NCBI GenBank assembly: GCA_018449595.1
Contig: JAAVUU010000001.1
Location: 682,001 to 746,000 of the forward strand
DNA: 64,000 nucleotides
Source of the DNA: Rhizobiales bacterium dw_265
GTDB lineage: Bacteria; Pseudomonadota; Alphaproteobacteria; Micropepsales; Micropepsaceae
Reading direction: 5' to 3'
Below, piece after piece: positions 42,069 through 50,314 of the stretch. How positions within the stretch are numbered: position 1 is the stretch's first letter; each line of letters opens with the position of its first letter. The translations under genes and the position numbers were made by a program. Under the pieces are notes generated by a model. It did not search any database. It was given only the letters and a program-made list of their open reading frames with translations, and was not told the origin of the DNA.

Positions 42069-42617
42069 TCAGAATGAGGGTGGCGTGCAGGCGCTGATCA
42101 AGACGCAGGGCAACTGCCCGACATTGCGAAACCGATGCGGCAGCTTGCTGTCGAACAGATAAGCATCGCCGGGCCCCAGCACCCGCTTTTCGTCACCGAC
42201 CGTGACTTCCAGGCGGCCCTGGACGACGATCGCGCCTTCCTGACCCTCATGCTGCAAAGGAACGCGCCCGCTGTCCGCCCCTGGCTGATAGGTCTCGTAC
42301 AGGATTTGCAGCGTCGAATGGCTGAGGTCGCTGCCGACCTGGCGATAACTCACCGCGCCGCGGCTGATCTGGGAAAGCTCCTCGCTATGGAAGAAGCATT
42401 GCGCGCTTTTCGGCGCGTCGAAGCTGAAAAATTCCGACAAGGAGGTGCCCGCCGCATCCAGCAGGCGCTTGAGGGAACCGACGGACGGGCTGATCCGGCC
42501 GCTCTCGATAAGGGAAACTGTGCTGCTGGCCACGCCAGCCTTCTTCGCCAGGCCACGTTGCGTGAGACCGGAACGAGCCCGGAAATTGCGCAACCTGGCG
42601 CCCACATTATCCGTCAC
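42069..42617 (-). CDS. XRE-family regulator with C-terminal cupin
   Basis: A 182-residue regulator with a GTG start at 42617, chosen because CAGGAG lies 8 bases upstream; an ATG 36 bases earlier would overlap the operator-like repeat. Residues ~5-60 are a helix-turn-helix (LRNFRARSGLTQRGLAKKAGVASSTVSLIESGRISPSVGSLKRLL). The C-terminal half is a cupin sensor (LQHEGQEGAIVVQGRLEVTVGDEKRVLGPGDAYLFDSKLPHRFRNVG). This is the architecture of PuuR and other amine/amino-acid catabolism regulators. Lying next to element copy 4, it is the best candidate to control the regulon. That role is inference. Confidence 0.85.
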   Translation of the reverse strand: MTDNVGARLRNFRARSGLTQRGLAKKAGVASSTVSLIESGRISPSVGSLKRLLDAAGTSLSEFFSFDAPKSAQCFFHSEELSQISRGAVSYRQVGSDLSHSTLQILYETYQPGADSGRVPLQHEGQEGAIVVQGRLEVTVGDEKRVLGPGDAYLFDSKLPHRFRNVGQLPCVLISACTPPSF

Positions 42618-43138
42618 AGCTTTTGCTCCTGATCCCCACCGCAATGGTGTCACATTTACAAAAGAGTGAAAGTGACTCGATGCACAAAATGAGCGCTTTA
42701 TGCGTAAATTAAGCCGCTTGCTTGGTCATCGTGCTGTTTTTTTCCGCAAAGTGAACATTAACGAGAGAATGGCCGACGACCGACGCGCAGGAAAGCCAAT
42801 AAAAATGGGTTCCAACGCGACTCCGCAGCGGCATCACGCGGTGCGGGTGCGATCCGGTTCCCGGCAGGCGGCTGAACGACCTGATGGGTATGCTCGATTT
42901 TTCGAGCGTTCCGTCCGGGCGCGGAGCAAAAACAGAGGCTTGCCCGCGTTGCAATAACAGCCTTGTGCGCAGTGGCGCGCGCCCCAAAGATCATGGCGAG
43001 GGGACGAAAGAAAAGCGGCGCCGACACGGCCACAAGGCCGGAAAAAAGCCCGCGCAATCCGGGATGGCTGGATGAACTTGCGGCACGATGCCCGGCGGAA
43101 ACGCCGGCATCGGCGCCGATGGCCGAGGGAGATTGCGG
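42618..43138. other. Intergenic promoter region between regulator and SPFH operon
   Basis: These ~520 bases separate two divergent genes. The first part holds the operator-like inverted repeat (42650-42675). Unlike the regulon elements, there is no GATC/AATAACAG pair. Bases ~42700-43120 hold no gene I recognise, and a divergent promoter pair is expected. Confidence 0.5.
42650..42675. promoter_or_regulatory. Operator-like inverted repeat upstream of the regulator gene
   Basis: TCACATTTAC and GTGAAAGTGA are inverted with 8 of 10 bases complementary and a 6-base gap. It lies 33-58 bases before the GTG start of the XRE-cupin gene, a typical place for self-repression. The repeat is seen; binding is not tested. 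Confidence 0.45.
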
Positions 43139-45064
43139 GTGGCGGATGAAGCGCGGGGGACGCCGGTATCGCGGGACGCCGCGGCACGACCGGAGCCAGT
43201 CACGGCGTTGCTGCTGCTGGTTGTGGGCGGCGGGCTGCTGATCGCCGCATTGCTGCGCCATACGGCGACCTTCTATCTCAAACCACTGCTGTTCCAGCTT
43301 TCCGCCGCCTTCCTGATCGCGGCGGCGGGATTTCTCGCCGCCTGGCTCACCGCCTGGGCGCGGGCGCGCGGGACGCGCGAACGCCGCGTCCTCGACTGGG
43401 AATCCCGGCGGCCACTGCCAAAATTCGCCGAACAGGCGCGGCGATATGCGTTCGCAGGCGTCAACCGGATACTGGCGATCGATTGGCGCGGCGACTGGCT
43501 GCCGGTCACGACCGCCGTGCTGCTCGCGTTAGTGGCGCTGTTCGCGCTCTACAAGGGCTGGCGCGGCGACGCCGCGCTGCCGGCGGCGCGGCTGCCCTGG
43601 ATCACCGGCGCGTTGGTGGCACTGGCCTTCCCGCTTCTGGTGCTGGAGCGCCGCCTCACCACCCTGCCCACGGGCCGCACCGGCGAGGGCAAGTCGCTTA
43701 CCTATCTGCTGCGCCTGGTACTGTTCACCCTGATGGGGCTGGCGCTGGCCCATGCCCTGCGCTGGTTCGCCCTGCCGCTGCCGATGGCGGTGGAACATGC
43801 GGTGATCCTATTCAACGGCCTGGTGGCGCTGGAACTGGCGCTGCGCGGCCTCGCCTATCTCTTCATGCCGCTGCCGCCGCTGGCGGAGCGCCGCCACGCC
43901 ACCAGCTTGGTCGCCAGCCTGCTCAGGCTGCAGCGCCCCAGCCTGGTCGCGATCCAGGCCTCGATGAGCAGCCAGTTCGGCATCGATCTGGGGCGCAGTT
44001 GGGCGCTGGGCTATATCCGCCGCGCCTTGCTGCCCATGCTAGGCGCCCTGGTGGCGGCGAGCTGGCTGCTGACCGGCGTCACCACCCTGGGCCCCCGCGA
44101 ACGCGCCGTCTACGAAGCTTTCGGCACGCCATTGTCGGTTTCCCATCCCGGCCTGCATGTCTATCTGCCCTGGCCGTTCGGCCGGCTGCGCCCGGTCGAA
44201 TATGGCGTGGTGCACGAAATCCCGATCGCCTTCCTGGACGAGGAGGTCTACGGCCCGGCGCCGCCGGAAAAGCCCGCGGCGCCGGAAGTCGCCACCATCG
44301 AAGGGCCGCAGCCCGACAGTGCCGACCGGCTATGGGAAGCCTCGCGCCCCACCGAGGCAAGCTATCTGGTCGCCAGCAGCCAGAACGGCCAGGAGAATTT
44401 CGAGGTCATCAATATCGACCTGCGCATCCTCTATCGCATCGGCCTGTCGGATACCGCGGCGATGAACGACGCTTATAATCTGGCGGCGCCGGACGACGTG
44501 ATCCGCGCCGCGGCGGGCCGCATGCTGGCGCGCTATTTCGCCCGCTACACCCCATCGGCCATCCTGGGCCAGAACCGCGAGGCCTTCATCCGCAATTTCC
44601 AGAAGGAATTGCAGGCGCGGCTCAGAACCCTGTCCGACAGCATCGATATCCTGGGAGTGGTGATCGAAACCATCCATCCGCCTGCCGGGGCGGCGGAAGC
44701 CTATCAACAGGTTCAGGCGGCGGCGATCGACGCGGTTACCAAGGTCGCCAATGCCAAAGGCGACGCAGTGCGCGACGTGCGCCAGGCCGAAGCCGACGCC
44801 ATCCAGGCACGCGACGGCGCCACGGCGCAGGCCGCCGAAACCATTGCCGACGCCAAGGTGGGCACCGCGCTGTTCGCGGGCGATGTCGAGGCCTATCGCG
44901 CCGGCGGAGCGGCTTTCCTGTTCGAGAAGCGGCTGGCCAATCTCACCAGTGCGATCACGCCGGAAACCCCGCTCGTCATCCTGGATTCGCGCATTCCCGC
45001 CACCTCGTTGCAGATGCTGCAACTCCGCCCGCCCGCCGCCCAGCCCGGCGGCGGCGGCCAATAA
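43139..45064 (+). CDS. SPFH (HflK-like) protein with long multi-pass N-terminus
   Basis: A 641-residue membrane protein. GTG at 43139 is preferred: GAGGGAG precedes it by ~7 bases. The first ~330 residues contain about seven hydrophobic helices (VTALLLLVVGGGLLIAALL, FQLSAAFLIAAAGFLAAWL, VTTAVLLALVALFAL, ...). The rest is a band-7/SPFH domain (TLGPRERAVYEAFGTPL, HPGLHVYLPWPFGRLRPVEYGVVHEIPI) with an Ala-rich coiled part (VTKVANAKGDAVRDVRQAEADAIQARDGATAQ). HflK/C proteins form large membrane rings that govern FtsH and microdomains. It is the first of three SPFH genes in one operon with a P1B-like ATPase. Confidence 0.8.
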   Translation: MADEARGTPVSRDAAARPEPVTALLLLVVGGGLLIAALLRHTATFYLKPLLFQLSAAFLIAAAGFLAAWLTAWARARGTRERRVLDWESRRPLPKFAEQARRYAFAGVNRILAIDWRGDWLPVTTAVLLALVALFALYKGWRGDAALPAARLPWITGALVALAFPLLVLERRLTTLPTGRTGEGKSLTYLLRLVLFTLMGLALAHALRWFALPLPMAVEHAVILFNGLVALELALRGLAYLFMPLPPLAERRHATSLVASLLRLQRPSLVAIQASMSSQFGIDLGRSWALGYIRRALLPMLGALVAASWLLTGVTTLGPRERAVYEAFGTPLSVSHPGLHVYLPWPFGRLRPVEYGVVHEIPIAFLDEEVYGPAPPEKPAAPEVATIEGPQPDSADRLWEASRPTEASYLVASSQNGQENFEVINIDLRILYRIGLSDTAAMNDAYNLAAPDDVIRAAAGRMLARYFARYTPSAILGQNREAFIRNFQKELQARLRTLSDSIDILGVVIETIHPPAGAAEAYQQVQAAAIDAVTKVANAKGDAVRDVRQAEADAIQARDGATAQAAETIADAKVGTALFAGDVEAYRAGGAAFLFEKRLANLTSAITPETPLVILDSRIPATSLQMLQLRPPAAQPGGGGQ

Positions 45065-45087
45065 TCCGAAAGCAGAAGGTCATCGCC

Positions 45088-46053
45088 ATGTCCGAAGTCG
45101 CAACATCCGAACCCTCCGCTCCCGGTGAAGACAGGCTGGCCTTCTGGTACAGCCGCCGCTTCCTGATCGCCGCACTGGTGGTAGCAGTGCTGGTGCTGTC
45201 GGCCTGCCTGGTGCAGGTCAGTCCCGGCGAGGCCATCGTGGTCACCCGCTTCGGCGATCCGGTGCGGGTGATCACCAGTTCCGGTCTGTCGCTGAAACTA
45301 CCGCAGCCGATCGACAATACCGTGTCGGTGGATTTGCGGCTGCGCACCACCTCCAGCGGCCTGCATGACGTGGGCACGCGCGACGGACTGCGCCTTCTGG
45401 TGCAGGCCTATGTCGCCTGGCAGGTGCCCGATGACGGCGAGCATGTCCAACAGTTCCTGCGCGCGGTGCGCAACAATCCCGACGTCGCCGCCGAACAACT
45501 GCGCAGCTTCACCGGCTCGGCGCTTGAGGTGACCGCCGGCAGCTTCGACCTCTCCAGCCTGGTCAACACCAATCCCTCCAAGATCCGCCTGGCGGAATTC
45601 GAGGAGGCGCTACGCCGCCGCATCAACGATCAGGCGATGAAAGTCTATGGCATCACCGTGCGCCAGGTCGGGCTGGAAAGGCTGACACTGCCCAACCAGA
45701 CGCTGGTCGCCACCATCGACCGCATGAAGGCCGAACGCTCTACCGTGGCGGCGGAACGCTCGGCCGAAGGCACCCGCCAGGCGGCACAGATCCAGGCCGA
45801 CGCCGACCGCGACGCGCGCGTGCTGACCGCCCAGGCCAAGGCGGACGTCGCCGATATCGAAGCCAAGTCGCGCATCGACGCCGCCGCCATCTACAAGAAG
45901 GCCTATGCCGCCGATCCGCAGCTCTACACGATGCTGCGCTCGCTGGATGCGCTGGGCACCATGGTCAACGGCAACACCATGGTGGTGCTGCGCACCGACG
46001 CCGCGCCCTTTCGCGCGCTGGTCGAAGGCCCCGGCGCAAAGGGCGGCAAATGA
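45088..46053 (+). CDS. HflC-like SPFH protein
   Basis: A 321-residue band-7 protein with one N-terminal helix (RRFLIAALVVAVLVLSACLVQVSPGE). The beginning VSPGEAIVVTRFGDPVRVITSSGLSLKLPQPIDNTVSVDLR is the HflC pattern, followed by a long helical part (STVAAERSAEGTRQAAQIQADADRDARVLTAQAKADVADIEAKS) that makes ring contacts in HflKC. It probably forms a hetero-oligomer with the SPFH proteins on either side. Its stop overlaps the next gene by 4 bases (ATGA). Confidence 0.85.
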   Translation: MSEVATSEPSAPGEDRLAFWYSRRFLIAALVVAVLVLSACLVQVSPGEAIVVTRFGDPVRVITSSGLSLKLPQPIDNTVSVDLRLRTTSSGLHDVGTRDGLRLLVQAYVAWQVPDDGEHVQQFLRAVRNNPDVAAEQLRSFTGSALEVTAGSFDLSSLVNTNPSKIRLAEFEEALRRRINDQAMKVYGITVRQVGLERLTLPNQTLVATIDRMKAERSTVAAERSAEGTRQAAQIQADADRDARVLTAQAKADVADIEAKSRIDAAAIYKKAYAADPQLYTMLRSLDALGTMVNGNTMVVLRTDAAPFRALVEGPGAKGGK

Positions 46054-47093
46054 GCCAGGCCACCGCCGAAGACACACGCGACGTCGGAGCCTGGGGCCAG
46101 GCGGTCGCGCTGTCCTTCCGCTTCCTGCAGTTCGCCGCCGCCGCCATCGCCATCGGCTGGCTGGTGTCCAATGTCCGCCAGGTGCCGCCCGACAACCAGG
46201 CGGTGGTGGTGCGCTTCGGCACCGTGGCACGGGTGCAGGGTCCGGGCCTGCTCTTCGCCCTGCCGCGCCCGCTGGAGCAGGTCACTTTGATCCCTGCCTC
46301 GGCGCGGCAGATCGGCTTGCGCGTCGCGCGCTTCGACGATGGCGGCAGCAACGACAATTCCAACCGCACCATGGGCTTCGACATCAACGAGAAGCCTCGG
46401 CTCAATTCCGGCTTCCTGTTGACGGGGGATTCCAGCGTCATCCATCTGGAGGCCGAAATGTTCTACCAGGTCGACGATCCCCAGGCCTATATGGTGGCGG
46501 CCGACCATGTCCGCCCGGCGCTGCAGCGCCTTGTGATCGCCAGCGCCATCGACATCATCGGCGCGCGCGACCTGGACGCCATCCTGGTGGCGCGGCCGGA
46601 AAACGCCTCCAAGACGGAGGAAGCGGCGCGGCGCGAGCGGCTGCGCGCCGACCTGGTTCATGCCGTCAATGAGCGGCTGCGCAAGCTGGACGAACAGGGC
46701 GCGCCGCTGGGGGTGGTGGTCAACCGCGTGGACCTGATGCCGTCCATACCGCGCGGCGCCCATGACGCCTTCGACTCGGTGCTGGCGGTAACCCAGGAAT
46801 CGGCACGCGCCATCGCCGCCGCCGAGACCAATAAGGAAATCACCGCCCAGAAGGCGCAAAGCGACGCCGACGCCATCAAGTCCAACGCCAGCGCGGCGGC
46901 GGAGGAGAATGTCTCCAAGGCCACCGTCGCCACCGCCTCGATTACCGCATTGGGCAGCTCCGACAAGGACATGTCGCGCGGCATGCAGATGACGCGCCTC
47001 TATTACGACCGCGTCGGGCCGATCCTCAAAAAGGCGGCCAAGGTGCAACTGGTCTCGGCCGACGCGCATGCCAACGGGGGAACAAAGCCATGA
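46050..47093 (+). CDS. HflK-like SPFH protein
   Basis: A 347-residue band-7 protein with a single N-terminal helix (FLQFAAAAIAIGWLVSNVRQVPPDNQ). The domain starts PPDNQAVVVRFGTVARVQGPGLLFALPRPLEQV, typical of HflK. The later helical part (IAAAETNKEITAQKAQSDADAIKSNASAAAEENVSK) resembles the HflC neighbour. The three adjacent SPFH genes suggest a mixed ring. It overlaps both neighbours by 4 bases, so translation is coupled. Confidence 0.82.
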   Translation: MSQATAEDTRDVGAWGQAVALSFRFLQFAAAAIAIGWLVSNVRQVPPDNQAVVVRFGTVARVQGPGLLFALPRPLEQVTLIPASARQIGLRVARFDDGGSNDNSNRTMGFDINEKPRLNSGFLLTGDSSVIHLEAEMFYQVDDPQAYMVAADHVRPALQRLVIASAIDIIGARDLDAILVARPENASKTEEAARRERLRADLVHAVNERLRKLDEQGAPLGVVVNRVDLMPSIPRGAHDAFDSVLAVTQESARAIAAAETNKEITAQKAQSDADAIKSNASAAAEENVSKATVATASITALGSSDKDMSRGMQMTRLYYDRVGPILKKAAKVQLVSADAHANGGTKP

Positions 47094-49015
47094 ATGCCAT
47101 CGCCCAGGCCGCGCCGGACGCCGACGATGCGTTGCTCAGCGGCAGCGAACAGCATGCCCTGGCCTGGCGGCTGGGCCTGTCGCTGGGCGCGGCCTGCGCC
47201 CTGCTTCTGTCGGTGGGGTTGCGCTTCTTCAGACCGCAACAGGAAGACGTGGCCCAACTGGTCGCCGGCATCGCCGCGCTGATGGTGGGAATTCCCGCAC
47301 TGCAGGCGGCGTGGCGCTCGCTGCGCCATCCCGACCTGCACGGCATCACCGACCAGCTCATCGCGCTGGCCTTTATCGCGGCCTGGGCCGGCGGCGACCT
47401 GGTCACCGCCACCCTGCTGCCGCTGATCATGATGATCAGCCACATCCTGGAGGAGCGTTCGCTGCTGGGTTCGCAGGAAGCCATCCGCGCCCTCACCAGC
47501 CTGACGGAGAAGACCGCCCGCCGCATCGCCGCCCATGGCGAGGTCGAGGAGATCAACGCTGCCCACCTCAAAAGCGGCGACATCATCGAGGTCCGCGCCG
47601 GCGACCGCGTGCCGGCCGACGGCGAAGTGCTGACCGGCTCCTCCAGCGTGGACACCGCCTCCATCACCGGCGAGTCGGTGCCGATCGATGTCACAGCGGG
47701 CTCGCAGGTGTTCAACGGCTCAATCAATATGGATGGCCTGCTCACCATCCGCGTCTCGCAAGTGGGCAGCGACACCACTCTGGGACGTGTGATCGCCCTG
47801 ATGCAGGATGCCGAACACATCAAGCCCGCCATCACCAAGCTGCTGGAACGCTATGCCGGCGGCTATATGGCGCTGGTGCTGCTGGTGTCGGCCTGCACCT
47901 GGTTCCTCACCGGCAATACCGGCGCCATGCTGGCGATCCTGGTGGCCTCCTGCCCGGTGGCGCTGGTGCTGGCGGCGCCCACCACCTCCATCGCCGCCAT
48001 TTCGGTGGCCAGCCGTCACGGCATCCTGGTGAAAGGTTCCGCCTTCCTGGAACAACTGGCGGGCGTGGACGCGGTGGTGTTCGACAAGACCGGCACTATC
48101 ACCTCCGGCGAGTTGCGCCTGGTAGGAACCGCCGAGGACCCCGGCGTGGATGCCGCCAGCATGGTGCGGCTGGCGGGCAGTCTGGGCGCGGCCTCAAGCC
48201 ATCCGGTCAGCCGCGCCGTCGGCATGGCGGTGAGCGAGGCCGAGCGACTGCCCATCAGCGACATCAAGGAGACCAGGGGCCTGGGCATTGTCGGCACGCT
48301 GGACGGCGCCAAGGTGGCGCTGGGCCGCGGTGCCCTGTTCGAAAGCCTGGGCATCGCCGTGACGCCCGCGCCTTCCAGCCATGACGGGCCGGTGGCGGGT
48401 GTCTCGCATGGCGCACGCTTTCTGGGGTGGGTGCTGCTGGCCGATCAGATCCGCCCGGAAGCCGAAACGGCGCTGCGCGAGCTTCGCAGCCTGGGTCTTG
48501 GCCGCCAGATCATGGTGACGGGCGACCGCCGCGCCGAAGCCGAACGGGTCGCCGCACGCATGGGCATCACCGAGGTGCGCCCGGAAGCCCTGCCGCATGA
48601 GAAAATGCAGTTCGTGCTGGAAGAGGCCAAGGCCGGCTATCGCACCATGGTGGTGGGCGACGGCATCAACGACGCGCTGGCGCTCAAGGCCGGCGCGGTC
48701 GGCGTCGCCATGGGAGCGCAGGGCACCGATGTGGCGCTGGCATCGGCCGATCTTGTGCTGATGACCAACGACCTCAGGCGGCTGGGCACCAGCGTGCGGC
48801 TGAGCCGCAAGAGCCGCCGCACCATCATGATCAATGTCGGCATCGGCATGGGCTGGACGGTGGTGGTGGTCGGCGTCGCCGCCTGGGGCGTGTTCGGCGC
48901 TTCCAGCGCGCTGGTCGCCGCCCTGATGCAGAATTTCGGCACTTTCGCGGTGATGGCCAATGCCGGACGGCTGCTGAAGTTCCAGGACCGCGAGCCGGAC
49001 GAGGACGCGGCCTGA
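47090..49015 (+). CDS. P1B-like cation-transporting ATPase without an HMA domain
   Basis: A 641-residue P-type ATPase. Motifs: TGES (193-196), phosphorylation site DKTGT (Asp332), SSHPVSRAV (P1B nucleotide-binding HP motif) and GDGINDALAL. In the membrane helix that usually holds the CPC metal site it reads SCPVALVLAAP (Cys288-Pro289-Val290), so one ligand is missing. There is no N-terminal CxxC heavy-metal domain and only a short N-terminal helix pair. It may move a transition metal or another ion with altered selectivity. Coupling to three SPFH genes suggests a ring-associated pump. Confidence 0.82.
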   Translation: MNAIAQAAPDADDALLSGSEQHALAWRLGLSLGAACALLLSVGLRFFRPQQEDVAQLVAGIAALMVGIPALQAAWRSLRHPDLHGITDQLIALAFIAAWAGGDLVTATLLPLIMMISHILEERSLLGSQEAIRALTSLTEKTARRIAAHGEVEEINAAHLKSGDIIEVRAGDRVPADGEVLTGSSSVDTASITGESVPIDVTAGSQVFNGSINMDGLLTIRVSQVGSDTTLGRVIALMQDAEHIKPAITKLLERYAGGYMALVLLVSACTWFLTGNTGAMLAILVASCPVALVLAAPTTSIAAISVASRHGILVKGSAFLEQLAGVDAVVFDKTGTITSGELRLVGTAEDPGVDAASMVRLAGSLGAASSHPVSRAVGMAVSEAERLPISDIKETRGLGIVGTLDGAKVALGRGALFESLGIAVTPAPSSHDGPVAGVSHGARFLGWVLLADQIRPEAETALRELRSLGLGRQIMVTGDRRAEAERVAARMGITEVRPEALPHEKMQFVLEEAKAGYRTMVVGDGINDALALKAGAVGVAMGAQGTDVALASADLVLMTNDLRRLGTSVRLSRKSRRTIMINVGIGMGWTVVVVGVAAWGVFGASSALVAALMQNFGTFAVMANAGRLLKFQDREPDEDAA

Positions 49016-49027
49016 CCTGCTGATCGC

Positions 49028-49104
49028 TTTGATGCGTATTTCGATCAATCGGCGCGGGAGATCAGCGAAAATATGCTCTTACCGCACATGCAATAACAGA
49101 ATTG
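49028..49104 (+). promoter_or_regulatory. Shared regulon element, copy 5 (divergent)
   Basis: Plus-strand reading: TTTGATGCGTATTTCGATCAA, GCGAAAATATGCTCTTACC, then GCAATAACAGAATTGCC. The boxes are degenerate relative to copies 1-4, but the GATC-to-AATAACAG spacing is again 53 bases. It precedes the aminotransferase-like gene, and is the only copy outside the minus-strand block. Confidence 0.6.
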
Positions 49105-49159
49105 CCGGAACGGGCCCGCCGTGATGAATCCTGTTCATGTGGAACGTCTTTCCTGTCGA

Positions 49160-50293
49160 ATGTCTGCGCGGGCCGCGATGAATATCGCGGGCGAGGACGC
49201 CGGCTTGCCGGCGACGTGTGCGTCTGCGCGCGCCCTGCAGGTCCGCCTGCCGCAGGGCGTTACGGTGTTGGACGCCACCGGCGGTGACGGCCGCATGGGC
49301 GCGGGCCGTGACCGCGAGCGCATCGCCGCCGCCCGGCGCGCTGCCGGACCCGGCGCCGCTACGGTTGCGGAACGCAACCGGCTGCGTCAGGCGGTGGCGG
49401 CGCTGATGCCGCCTTTGCTGGATGATATCTCCTTCGCCGCCTCCGGGGCGCAGGCTATCGCCCGCGCCATCGCCATGGTCGGCGACTATCATCGCAGGCG
49501 CGGCCAGGCCGGGCGCCAGCGCATCATCATCTGCGCCGGCCGTCCCAAGGACGATCCTTGTCCGGCGCCGTTCCATACGGCAGACGTCTTTGTCGGCCGG
49601 GCGTTGCGCAACGTCGCCGCCCAGTTGGCGGCGCTGGGGCCGGAATGCGTGGCCGCGATTCTGATCGAGCCGCTGGGTCTGGCCGATGAGATGATGCCGT
49701 TCAGCGCCGCCGACATGCAGGAACTGCGCCTGCTCTGCGAACGCAGCGGCGTGCTTCTGATATCGGACGAAAGCGTGGCCGGGCTGGGCCGCACCGGCGC
49801 AGCCATCGCCGCCCAGCGCCTGGACGTGATACCCGACCTGGCGGTGATGGGCGAAGTGCTGACCAACGATGTCGCGCCACTGGGCGTGGTGGTGGCGCGG
49901 GCGGAGATAGCAGGATCGTCGGCCGAGGCCGAACCCATGGCCGGCACGGTCGCCGCAGCGATGGAAACCCTGGCGATCTATGACCAGGAACAACTGTTCC
50001 GGCGTAGCGCCGAACTGGAGCTCTATTGGAAGCGGAACATCCATAGCCTGGCGGGCGCGCCCGCCATCGCCGAGATCCGCTGTCTGGGACTGGCGGCGGC
50101 GCTCGTGCTGGCGCCCCGCCCCGGCGATCCCGGCGGGCGGGGACAGCTTCTCCACTGCTACAGCCTGGACTATGGCGTGCTGACGCGGGTGCAGAAGGAC
50201 ACAGTGCTCCTGACCCCATCGCTGGTCATCACCAGGGACCAGATTGACGAGATCGTCGAAAAGCTTTCCGCCGCCTTGCGGAAAATCACCTGA
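49160..50293 (+). CDS. Class III aminotransferase homologue lacking the PLP lysine
   Basis: A ~377-residue diverged paralogue of the aminotransferase at 40456. It keeps the fold (LIEPLGLADEMMPFSAADMQELRLLCERSGVLLISDESVAGLGRTGA; TRDQIDEIVEKLSAALRKI at the end, nearly the same as the paralogue). The lysine that bonds PLP is replaced by glutamate: PDLITVAKGLTN in the paralogue reads PDLAVMGEVLTN here. The GSEA motif has become ASGA. It is ~45-60 residues shorter, mostly near the N-terminus. It cannot act as a normal transaminase. It may be a pseudo-enzyme, subunit or ligand sensor. Starts at 49121, 49160 and 49178 are possible; 49160 or 49178 suits the element's position. Confidence 0.78.
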   Translation: MSARAAMNIAGEDAGLPATCASARALQVRLPQGVTVLDATGGDGRMGAGRDRERIAAARRAAGPGAATVAERNRLRQAVAALMPPLLDDISFAASGAQAIARAIAMVGDYHRRRGQAGRQRIIICAGRPKDDPCPAPFHTADVFVGRALRNVAAQLAALGPECVAAILIEPLGLADEMMPFSAADMQELRLLCERSGVLLISDESVAGLGRTGAAIAAQRLDVIPDLAVMGEVLTNDVAPLGVVVARAEIAGSSAEAEPMAGTVAAAMETLAIYDQEQLFRRSAELELYWKRNIHSLAGAPAIAEIRCLGLAAALVLAPRPGDPGGRGQLLHCYSLDYGVLTRVQKDTVLLTPSLVITRDQIDEIVEKLSAALRKIT

Positions 50294-50314
50294 ACACAAG
50301 CGGGAGCAAAGTAC

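Noticed and set aside
42654-43138. A sixth copy of the regulon element upstream of the SPFH operon
   Set aside because: Only a loose GTGCTGTTTTT resemblance; no GATC box and no AATAACAG box with the right spacing.
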